From contig CAMWYV010000064.1 of assembly GCA_947178565.1 (NCBI GenBank), positions 1 to 6,608 of the forward strand: a stretch of 6,608 bases of DNA, written 5' to 3'. Positions 1-5,919 of the stretch are shown one piece after another. How positions within the stretch are numbered: the stretch's first letter is position 1; each line of letters opens with the position of its first letter. Origin of the DNA: an uncultured Porphyromonadaceae bacterium. GTDB taxonomy: Bacteria > Bacteroidota > Bacteroidia > Bacteroidales > Muribaculaceae. The notes beneath the pieces are model-generated. The model saw nothing but the letters and a program-made list of their open reading frames with translations. It made no database searches and had not been told where the DNA came from. Made by a program: the position numbers and the translations under genes.

Positions 1-46
1 AAAATTGAGGACGCGAGAGAAAATCTTCAGTCTTTTATAATACACG
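1..46 (+). other. Leader or 3' end of an upstream gene, unresolved
   Basis: This edge stretch precedes the YbbR-domain gene. One frame (codons from base 2) is open from the edge to a TAA at 38-40, six bases before the ATG at 47, which would fit the tail of an upstream gene in the same operon. Another frame (codons from base 1) stays open to a TAA at 112-114 and would overlap the next gene by 68 bases, which is less likely. In Bacteroidetes yajC often lies upstream of this gene, but the roughly 12 visible residues are too few to identify it. There is no purine-rich Shine-Dalgarno sequence, as is usual in this phylum. Confidence 0.25.
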
Positions 47-1027
47 ATGATAGTAGAACGCATCAAGACTTTGAAAGAAAAATTGCAGAATGCTTTGCAT
101 TCGGCGAAAGGTAAGGATGCTGTTCTCTATCTGATGTGTGTATGCGTAGCTTTTATATTTTGGATACTTCTCTCACTTGATTCGGAAGTTCAACGAGATT
201 ATGAAGTACCGTTGGAAATTGTTGATGTGCCTGATAGTATCACCCTCATAGGCAATGTTCCTTCTTATTTTGGAGTCTCGGTGCAGGGAAAAGGTTCTCA
301 GTTAGTGAGATTCTTATGGGGAAAGCCTGCTCCGGTTAAGATATCTTTTAATGAAAATGTTTCAGAAAAGAGCATTTTATCTCTTTCGAAACTCAAGATT
401 GACAGCCGTTTAAGAGACTATTTTGGTGGTGGAGTACAGATAACTGCAGTCCGCCCGGATACTATCCGAATTCCGTTCACCTCGTCTCCTGGAGTATTAT
501 TACCTGTTGTTATTCAGGCAGATGTACATCCCAGTTTGCAAAGTGTGATAAGTGGTAAGCTGAGAGCCAGTGTCGATTCTGTAAGAGTTTTTGGAGTACA
601 CGGAGTACCCCATTCTCTCAGGTATGTGCAGACTGAGTATTTCAGTCGCTCCGGTCTGACCGATACTACTGTGGTTGAAGTGAGTATCGAGCCGGTTAAG
701 GGACTAAGAATTATACCTGATAAAATTAAAGTAACGATTCCGATAGAGCCTCTTATTCTTAAAACACGTTCAGTTTTGGTTGAGCGAGTAGGGCTACCGC
801 ACAATACAGGATTGATTACGTTCCCGGCACGGGTTGAAGTGAATTATCTCGTCCCGATGAGCGAATACAACAAGGATTTCCCCATTACGGCATTCGTGGA
901 ATATTCAGATGTTAACCACACAACACAAAAAGCGAAGGTACATCTTTCCGGGCTTCCTCAAGTATGTCAGAATATCTCTGTCGTGCCTGATAGTGTGGAA
1001 TATATCATAGAGCGCACAAATCACTGA
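47..1027 (+). CDS. YbbR-domain protein, single-pass membrane anchored (CdaR-like)
   Basis: The protein has 326 residues: a basic amphipathic N-terminus (about 1-23), one hydrophobic helix (about 24-44, rich in V, F, I, L, C and W), then an extracytoplasmic region of about 280 residues. That region looks like tandem YbbR units: the motif P-D-x-(I/V) followed by a beta strand recurs at about 137-144 (RPDTIRI), 224-231 (PDKIKVT) and 314-321 (PDSVEYI), spaced 86 to 90 residues apart, suggesting three units. In Firmicutes, YbbR-domain CdaR proteins bind and modulate the diadenylate cyclase CdaA; no cyclase gene is visible here, so that role is not supported by context. In Bacteroidetes the gene typically sits beside yajC and coaE, and coaE follows here after 7 bases, indicating cotranscription. 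The ATG at 47 is chosen because it directly precedes a typical cytoplasmic N-terminus and membrane helix. The family call is firm; the molecular role is unknown. Confidence 0.85.
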   Translation: MIVERIKTLKEKLQNALHSAKGKDAVLYLMCVCVAFIFWILLSLDSEVQRDYEVPLEIVDVPDSITLIGNVPSYFGVSVQGKGSQLVRFLWGKPAPVKISFNENVSEKSILSLSKLKIDSRLRDYFGGGVQITAVRPDTIRIPFTSSPGVLLPVVIQADVHPSLQSVISGKLRASVDSVRVFGVHGVPHSLRYVQTEYFSRSGLTDTTVVEVSIEPVKGLRIIPDKIKVTIPIEPLILKTRSVLVERVGLPHNTGLITFPARVEVNYLVPMSEYNKDFPITAFVEYSDVNHTTQKAKVHLSGLPQVCQNISVVPDSVEYIIERTNH

Positions 1028-1034
1028 TTTTAAT

Positions 1035-1607
1035 ATGGCTTTGATTGCTATAACCGGTGGAATCGGGAGCGGCAAAAGTGTTGTTTCAAGAATTCTTTCA
1101 GCATTGGGCTACTCTGTGTATGATTGTGATGTGAGAGCAAAACAAATAATGGATAAAAGCTCCGAAATAAAGTCGTATATTTCAAAGCATATCTGTCCGG
1201 ATGCAATTACTTCTCATGGAGATATTGACCGAGCTGTTTTAGCGCAAGTTGTTTTCAATGATTCAGGTAAACTTGAGTTACTGAATAGTGTGGTTCACAA
1301 TTCGGTTAAAAGCGATTTGACAAACTGGGCTTCTGATAAACCAATCGCTTTTGTCGAGACTGCTATTTTATATCAAAGTGGGTTAGATATGATGGTGGAC
1401 TGTGTTTGGGAAGTCACAGCACCTGAAGAAATCCGCATCTGCAGGGTAATCAAACGGAATAATATCACAGCAGAACAGGTAAAGGCCAGAATAAAATCGC
1501 AGGATGATTTTGTCGTGACAAGAAAGCATCCTGCTATTCTGTTAATTGAGAATGATGGAACCATCCCGCTATTACCTCAGATACTTACTCTTCTTGCAAC
1601 TCCCTAA
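1035..1607 (+). CDS. coaE: Dephospho-CoA kinase
   Basis: CoaE phosphorylates the 3'-hydroxyl of dephospho-CoA with ATP, the final step of coenzyme A synthesis, in the cytosol. The 190-residue length is normal for the family. Visible motifs are the P-loop GGIGSGKS at 8-15, the acidic YDCD motif at 29-32 matching the family's xDADxxAR region, VVHNSV at 86-91, VWEVTAPEEIRICRVIKR at 124-141, the lid motif ARIKSQ at 151-156, and IENDGT at 171-176 matching the usual I-x-N-x-G-T. Two positions depart from the common pattern: the HP dipeptide is HN (88-89), and the glutamate of the usual LLFE segment appears to be Gln114 (ILYQSG). Neither removes a P-loop residue, so I expect an active enzyme. It lies 7 bases after the YbbR-domain gene and its last 23 bases overlap the convergent amidase gene. 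The start is the first ATG and sits immediately before the beta strand leading into the P-loop. Confidence 0.95.
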   Translation: MALIAITGGIGSGKSVVSRILSALGYSVYDCDVRAKQIMDKSSEIKSYISKHICPDAITSHGDIDRAVLAQVVFNDSGKLELLNSVVHNSVKSDLTNWASDKPIAFVETAILYQSGLDMMVDCVWEVTAPEEIRICRVIKRNNITAEQVKARIKSQDDFVVTRKHPAILLIENDGTIPLLPQILTLLATP

Positions 1608-2400
1608 AGGTAAAAGAGTCAGCATCTCGCCATGGACTGAATCTGTTGCGGTCAATATTCATTTTTTCTATGTCAAGTGTACAGTATATAATCTCATTGT
1701 CCAGCCTTACAGAAATATCTTTGCCCCAATAGTTAAATGCAAATGAATCTTCGGCGGGATATTCGCCGTATTCATCGCAGCCGCTTCGGTTACACCCTAT
1801 TACATAAGCCTGATTTTCTATAGCACGTGCTATGAGCAGGTGTTTCCATGCATATGCTCGCGAATGAGCCCAGTTTGCCGGTACTATCAAAACATCATAC
1901 TTAAGATTGTGATTCCTTAACCAGGCGGGGAAGCGGACATCATAGCAGATAGCCATCATTATCTTCCAGCCTTTGAACTCGATAACTTCGGGGAGTCCTT
2001 TTCCAGCATGAAATATATTCTGCTCACCGCCCATAGTAAATAGATGGTGCTTATCATAATAGTGCGCTGAGCCATTCGGTTTTATAAAAAATGAACGGTT
2101 GAATATTTCATTGTTTTCATTGCATACAAAACTACCGCAGATTGCTATTTTATATGAATCTGAAAGTTCTTTCAGTCTGCTGACAGTGATGCCATCTATC
2201 GGTTCGGCAAGAGATGCCATGGTTTCAGCATCTTTTTTAAAGCCCGTTGAAAATAACTCAGGGAGAACCAATATATCCACATACTCATCCAAGTTTTTTA
2301 TGTTGGATTCAACATTGGCAATGTTAACTGTTGGTTCTCCAAATACAATATCAAGCGGAGCAACAGCTATTTTCAGAAACGGTTTTCGTTTTTCACTCAT
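1585..2400 (-). CDS. Nitrilase-superfamily amidase, omega-amidase (YafV/NIT2) type
   Basis: This is a carbon-nitrogen hydrolase of 271 residues, a usual length. The catalytic Glu-Lys-Cys triad is visible: Glu48 in VLPELFSTGF, Lys117 in YYDKHHLF and Cys152 in AICYDVRFP, with the supporting glutamate probably Glu126 in MGGEQ. The sequences ANWAHSR (176-181), ARAIENQAYVIGCNRSG (191-207) and the terminal RNRFSPWRDADSF (251-263) match the YafV/omega-amidase subgroup rather than NAD synthetase or beta-ureidopropionase branches. Known members hydrolyse alpha-ketoglutaramate or alpha-ketosuccinamate to the keto acid and ammonia, often clearing products of glutamine transaminases. Substrate here is inferred from subgroup resemblance only. 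There is no signal peptide, so it should be cytosolic. Its ATG overlaps the TGA of the acyltransferase gene (ATGA, 2397-2400), which indicates translational coupling, and its 3' end overlaps coaE. Confidence 0.9.
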   Translation of the reverse strand: MSEKRKPFLKIAVAPLDIVFGEPTVNIANVESNIKNLDEYVDILVLPELFSTGFKKDAETMASLAEPIDGITVSRLKELSDSYKIAICGSFVCNENNEIFNRSFFIKPNGSAHYYDKHHLFTMGGEQNIFHAGKGLPEVIEFKGWKIMMAICYDVRFPAWLRNHNLKYDVLIVPANWAHSRAYAWKHLLIARAIENQAYVIGCNRSGCDEYGEYPAEDSFAFNYWGKDISVRLDNEIIYCTLDIEKMNIDRNRFSPWRDADSFTFRELQEE

Positions 2401-2936
2401 TCTGCTGAAAATTTATCAGGATAGCGACCTTTGAATGGGCGGTAATAATCTTTTATTGCCTTCATATCCGCTTCGGCATCGCCGGTGGGTATAAATGTGC
2501 GTTCTATGATTATATCTTTAGCGGAATAATCTATCGCACCGAGCACAATAGGTATTTTTGCACCGTATGCAATATAAAGAAAGCCGGAACGCCATTTATC
2601 GGTTCTGCTTCTCGTACCCTCCGGAGTTATAGCGAGAGACATTGATTCAGAGCTATTATATTTTTCAATAATAGTGTCAACAAGTGAACTTCCTTTCTTT
2701 CGGGGCACTGGTATTCCACCCAATGCCCTGAAAATACATCCCAATGGGAAGAAAAACCATGATTCTTTCATAAGGAACCCAGCTTTTCTTCCAACAGATG
2801 CGTATGCGAGCTTTCCGAGAATAAAATCCCAGTTGGATGTGTGGGGAGCTACGCAGATAATACATTTAGGATAGTCAGGGACTGTAATGTTTACTTTCCA
2901 ACCGGCTATCCTCAACAGTAGTCTGGAAATACTCAT
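2397..2936 (-). CDS. Small PlsC-like glycerolipid acyltransferase
   Basis: This 179-residue protein belongs to the PlsC/LPLAT acyltransferase superfamily, which transfers acyl groups to lysophosphatidate or other lipid acceptors at the membrane. Block I is HTSNWD at 32-37, with the catalytic His32 and Asp37 in the HxxxxD arrangement. Block II/III features follow as the FRALGGIPVPR stretch at 69-79, and the acceptor-binding EGTRS motif is at 106-110. It is shorter than classic PlsC (about 240 residues) and has no clear N-terminal transmembrane helix, only an amphipathic segment around 4-13, so it is probably a peripheral membrane protein. Compact versions of this kind occur in Bacteroidetes, but the acceptor cannot be read from sequence: lysophosphatidate, ornithine or glycine lipids, or lipid A precursors are all possible. 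It starts 11 bases after the 111-residue protein's stop and is coupled to the downstream amidase by a 4-base overlap. Confidence 0.85.
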   Translation of the reverse strand: MSISRLLLRIAGWKVNITVPDYPKCIICVAPHTSNWDFILGKLAYASVGRKAGFLMKESWFFFPLGCIFRALGGIPVPRKKGSSLVDTIIEKYNSSESMSLAITPEGTRSRTDKWRSGFLYIAYGAKIPIVLGAIDYSAKDIIIERTFIPTGDAEADMKAIKDYYRPFKGRYPDKFSAE

Positions 2937-2947
2937 TTTATGTCAGC

Positions 2948-3283
2948 TCAATCCTTTTTGTGGGGGAGAGCGTTGTTCATTTGCTTCACAATCTCCTGAA
3001 TATCTTTGCTGAATTCTGCATTTATCGAAGCAAAAGCCTTGTTAGTGAACTCAGTTTTAGCTTTATTGTATGCTTTAAGAGATTCAAAATCCTTAGGTAG
3101 TTTGTCAAATGTCACATTAACTCTTGAAAGTGTCTCTTCCTGAAGATCGGCGATTTTGATGAGGGCATCATTCATGGCTTCGCGGTTAATGCCGTCAACA
3201 ATATATTTTGCGAGAGCACACTCAGCGGCTATATCACCGCAAATATAGCGTATCTGTTTCTTGAGTTGTCTTTTGTTAGCCAT
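2948..3283 (-). CDS. Conserved-looking 111-residue helical protein of unknown function
   Basis: I do not recognise a named family, though the opening MANKRQLKKQIRYICGDIAAEC resembles short hypothetical proteins I recall from Bacteroidales. The protein is highly charged (many K, E and D), has no signal peptide or membrane segment and is predicted by eye to be almost wholly alpha-helical: a basic N-terminus (4-13), a first helix with Cys15 and Cys22 (about 8-30), a second (about 34-55) and a longer C-terminal helix (about 64-105). A cytosolic helical bundle is a reasonable guess. It starts 6 bases after the threonine synthase-like gene and 11 bases before the acyltransferase, so it is an operon member. 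Codon use and composition look like its neighbours, which together with tight packing argues for a real gene. Confidence 0.75.
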   Translation of the reverse strand: MANKRQLKKQIRYICGDIAAECALAKYIVDGINREAMNDALIKIADLQEETLSRVNVTFDKLPKDFESLKAYNKAKTEFTNKAFASINAEFSKDIQEIVKQMNNALPHKKD

Positions 3284-3289
3284 AATCTA

Positions 3290-4471
3290 TTATTTAATAT
3301 AGTTAGTGTTGTTCAAAATTATACGCTTCAGCGCATTGTATGTGGGAGATATCGATTCGTGCCGGTCCTTATCCTCAGTTGGGCTTTCTTTTACTTTGGG
3401 ATTGGAAGTAGCTAGAAAAGCACCATATTCATAAGATCTTACCTCCTTTAAAAGTGCGGCTGCACTCAGACCGGAATGAGCGGTCACATCATATCCGTAT
3501 TTATCTTTTAGTAAATTCCGGGTAGTGTTAATATCATCCTCTGTAATAGTAACAGATGAAACAGGTGTTTTGCTCGTTTTCAGCAGTTCTTCTACTCTGA
3601 CGCTATTGATAGGAGCGACATCAGGATTTTCCGGATAAGCTGCAACTATTCTTTTGATTGGCAACCCCATCTGATTTGCTATCAGTATAGCGGATAGATT
3701 CGCAAGGTTACCGCAAGGTACCGAGATAACGATATTATCAGGATCCGCACCATCTTCTACCATTTTTGCCCGGATATAGAAATATTGAATTACTAATGGC
3801 AAAAGTGAAGAGATGTTTATAGAATTGGCAGAAGTGAGAATAATATTTTCTCTAAGTGTTTCATCTATCAGAGTTGAACGCATTATGGCAAGACAATCTG
3901 CCGATGAGCCTCGTACTTCAACCGGTATAATGTTGCTCCCTAAATTCAGTAATTTGTATCGAATGTCGGGTTTGATTCTTCCTTTAGGATATACGATTAC
4001 AATTTTGAATTTATCTGATTTGGAAAATGCTTTTGCCACAGATAGTCCATAGTCGGAGGGAGAGTAGGCGAGAATAGTGACTTTGCTGTCGGTTGACGGA
4101 TTGAAGAAAAGATTGAGAAATTCAGCCATGAATCCTACACCGAGATCTTTAGATGAGCCGGAAGGTCCATGAAATAACTCTGCGGAAAACAGGTTACTGC
4201 CGGGGAGAGGAACAACCGGGATGGGGTAGTTGGCAACAGCGGTAATTATATCTTTCAGCTGCTCGGATGAGATCTCGTCTCCTATGAGAGTGGATAAAAC
4301 AACGTAAGCAATATCGCTTAACGACATTTCGGGCATATTACGAAAAAAAGCACTCGGTACCAAAGGTATATCAGCCGGTAGATATAAACCTCCATCTTCG
4401 GCAATACCATTGATTACAGCTTCCCGAAAAGGAATCTTTACAGAATTGTTGCCGGTACTGTAATATCTCAT
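3290..4471 (-). CDS. thrC: Divergent threonine synthase-like PLP-fold protein; activity doubtful
   Basis: Threonine synthase converts O-phosphohomoserine to threonine with pyridoxal phosphate (PLP). The family call rests on the N-terminus MRYYSTGN, the dipeptide-rich AEDGGLYLP at 24-32, LFHGPSGSSKDLG at 99-111 (Lys108 aligns with the PLP Schiff-base lysine of LFHGPTxAFKDxG), VYPKGRI at 160-166, LTSANSINI at 212-220, VPCGNLANL at 251-259, MGLPIKR at 268-274 and KYGYDVTAHSGLS at 324-336. Key parts are altered. The phosphate loop TSGDTG is SPSDYG (137-142), SGNFGN is CGNLAN, and the family segment containing SNAMDVGxPSN, expected between about 285 and 310, is absent. The protein is 393 residues against roughly 430 usual for Bacteroidales ThrC. 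The reading frame is intact, so this is not a simple pseudogene. It could be a diverged paralogue with another substrate, a regulator, or a relaxed but active enzyme. A promoter lies just upstream, and three genes follow closely. Confidence 0.8.
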   Translation of the reverse strand: MRYYSTGNNSVKIPFREAVINGIAEDGGLYLPADIPLVPSAFFRNMPEMSLSDIAYVVLSTLIGDEISSEQLKDIITAVANYPIPVVPLPGSNLFSAELFHGPSGSSKDLGVGFMAEFLNLFFNPSTDSKVTILAYSPSDYGLSVAKAFSKSDKFKIVIVYPKGRIKPDIRYKLLNLGSNIIPVEVRGSSADCLAIMRSTLIDETLRENIILTSANSINISSLLPLVIQYFYIRAKMVEDGADPDNIVISVPCGNLANLSAILIANQMGLPIKRIVAAYPENPDVAPINSVRVEELLKTSKTPVSSVTITEDDINTTRNLLKDKYGYDVTAHSGLSAAALLKEVRSYEYGAFLATSNPKVKESPTEDKDRHESISPTYNALKRIILNNTNYIK

Positions 4472-4488
4472 GTCGGTTTGTTTAACGG

Positions 4489-4519
4489 CAAAGATACTAC
4501 TTTTAATTAAGCGTAAAAA
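4489..4519 (-). promoter_or_regulatory. Bacteroidetes-type promoter for the ThrC-like operon
   Basis: On the - strand the box TATCTTTG (4496 down to 4489) matches the Bacteroidetes -7 consensus TAnnTTTG exactly. A TTTT at 4519-4516, separated by 19 bases, is a three-of-four match to the -33 TTTG element. Transcription would begin at about 4482, giving a leader of only about ten bases before the ATG at 4471, with no Shine-Dalgarno sequence. The position in the longest intergenic gap supports it. The site suggests that the 4471-1585 genes can be transcribed independently of thrA and the MATE gene. Confidence 0.6.
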
Positions 4520-4543
4520 CCTAATTGAGTTTATTTAACTCAA
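4515..4543 (-). terminator. Possible weak hairpin terminator after the MATE gene
   Basis: A perfect 7-base inverted repeat, TTGAGTT with AACTCAA around a 5-base loop, spans 4525-4543. Reading the - strand it is followed after five bases by a run of five T residues (4519-4515). The stem is AT-rich, so folding would be weak, and the T run overlaps the proposed -33 element. It could be a weak terminator for the thrA-MATE transcript or a palindromic operator next to the promoter; the sequence does not decide. Confidence 0.3.
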
Positions 4544-4572
4544 AGCTTCCGTGGAATATTTGGTTCTGTTTG

Positions 4573-5901
4573 TCAGGAAAAAGTGATAATAATAACCGCG
4601 GTCAAAAATTCCGCCATTGGAATCGCAAGCCATAAGCCTTTTTCACCCAGCAAGGCTGGAAGAATAACAAAAGAAGGTATCAGCAACACTATACCTCTCA
4701 GCAATGTATAGATGATTGATCGTACCGCCTTTTCAAGACTTTGGTAATATCCTATGAAAGTGATATTGACAGCGAAAAAAAGTGAACATATCGAGAACAT
4801 CGGTAATCCGCTTGTGGCTATTGCAAACGCCGGCTCTTCCGGAGAAAGGAATGCGAGCACAATAGGTATGGCACCTGCTGAAATACCGAATGTCACTGAT
4901 AAACCGCAAATCAGGGCTGCAAGCAGAGATACTTTTAGGGTCTGCCGTACTCTTTCATTATTATTTGCACCGTAATTAAAACTTATTATGGGTTGTGCCG
5001 ATTGTGCTACCGCATTGGCTATGGAAAAGACTACCGGAAATAGATAGCAAGCTATTGAATAAGCTGCAACGCCTTGCTCTCCGAGCTGCGATAGAAACCT
5101 ATAATTCCCTGTTATCATCATAATACTCATAGCAATCTCGGTTAAAAAGGTTGCAAAACCTATTTTGGTCATATAGCAAACATTTCTGAGTGTCAGCAAT
5201 AAGCTTTTACGGGAGGATTTCAATTTATAAAATTTCAGCTTATCTGAAAACCAGAAAAAATAGGATAGAGCCATGAGACCTCCAACTACACAGCTTATAG
5301 AAGTGGCAACCGCCGCGCCTTTGACTCCCATTCCCATCGGGAAAATCATAATATAATCTAAGATTATATTCAGAACGGCTGGTATTGCCTGACACCACAT
5401 CGCATATTTTGGAGAGCCGTCGAGACGAATAAGCATCATTCCTATGCACTGAATCATTACGAATATCAGTGATGGAGCAAGGAATAGCATATAATCCAAT
5501 GCATTGGATTTTAAATCTGTGCTGCACCCCAGCAATTGCAGTGTCCATTCTGGTGCAATCAGAATAACAGCAACCATCAGAGACGCAAGAACAGTGGCTG
5601 CGATAAATCCTTGAGTCATTATTATTTTCGCAGCTTTAATATTACTTTCCGACAATTTAATACTCGCAATAACTGAGGCTCCTATGCCGAACATAAGCCC
5701 TATACCTGTGGCAATCATGAAAGTCGGAGCTACAATATTGACAGACGCAATGCCTCCCGCGCCAACACCGTGTCCTACAAACATACCGTCAATCACCGTG
5801 ATAAGCGAGGTGAATATCATGCCGATGAGAGTAGGGAAGAAGATAGCGCGGAAAAGCGAGCCTATCTTCATAGTTCCGAAATCGAGTTTATCCCTATCCA
5901 T
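4573..5901 (-). CDS. MATE-family multidrug/metabolite efflux transporter (MepA-like)
   Basis: MATE transporters export cationic drugs or metabolites across the inner membrane by Na+ or H+ antiport. The 442-residue protein has about twelve hydrophobic segments in two six-helix halves. Family motifs include VIDGMFVGHGVGAGGIASVN at 36-55 (first half), LDGSPKYAM at 160-168, NIILDYIMIFPMGMGVKGAAVATS at 178-201, and in the second half the AQPIISFNYGANN signature at 302-314 and YYQSLEKAVR at 385-394, resembling the MepA-like branch. The substrate cannot be read. The protein ends abruptly at AVIIITFS inside the twelfth helix; an added base in the A5 run at 4578-4582 would extend it by a plausible basic tail (see findings). 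It starts 18 bases after the thrA stop, so is probably cotranscribed with it. It occupies the slot where Bacteroidales usually have a homoserine kinase gene. Confidence 0.9.
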   Translation of the reverse strand: MDRDKLDFGTMKIGSLFRAIFFPTLIGMIFTSLITVIDGMFVGHGVGAGGIASVNIVAPTFMIATGIGLMFGIGASVIASIKLSESNIKAAKIIMTQGFIAATVLASLMVAVILIAPEWTLQLLGCSTDLKSNALDYMLFLAPSLIFVMIQCIGMMLIRLDGSPKYAMWCQAIPAVLNIILDYIMIFPMGMGVKGAAVATSISCVVGGLMALSYFFWFSDKLKFYKLKSSRKSLLLTLRNVCYMTKIGFATFLTEIAMSIMMITGNYRFLSQLGEQGVAAYSIACYLFPVVFSIANAVAQSAQPIISFNYGANNNERVRQTLKVSLLAALICGLSVTFGISAGAIPIVLAFLSPEEPAFAIATSGLPMFSICSLFFAVNITFIGYYQSLEKAVRSIIYTLLRGIVLLIPSFVILPALLGEKGLWLAIPMAEFLTAVIIITFS

Positions 5902-5919
5902 GAGAATAAGACTCTAAGT

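Noticed and set aside
35..41. A TATAAT-like sequence just before the YbbR gene.
   Set aside because: It lies only a few bases before the start codon, and Bacteroidetes primary promoters use TAnnTTTG, not TATAAT.
3314..3321. A second TAnnTTTG match (TAATTTTG, - strand) about 30 bases upstream of the 111-residue protein.
   Set aside because: It lies inside the ThrC-like coding end, has no -33 TTTG-like partner at the right spacing, and such short AT-rich matches arise by chance.
3290..4471. Reading the ThrC-like gene as a pseudogene.
   Set aside because: The frame is open from a good start to a stop that abuts the next gene, and many structural motifs remain, so divergence fits better than decay.
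5240..5548. A 102-codon open frame on the - strand within the MATE gene.
   Set aside because: It is an alternate frame fully inside a gene with clear MATE motifs; there is no sign of a frameshift there.
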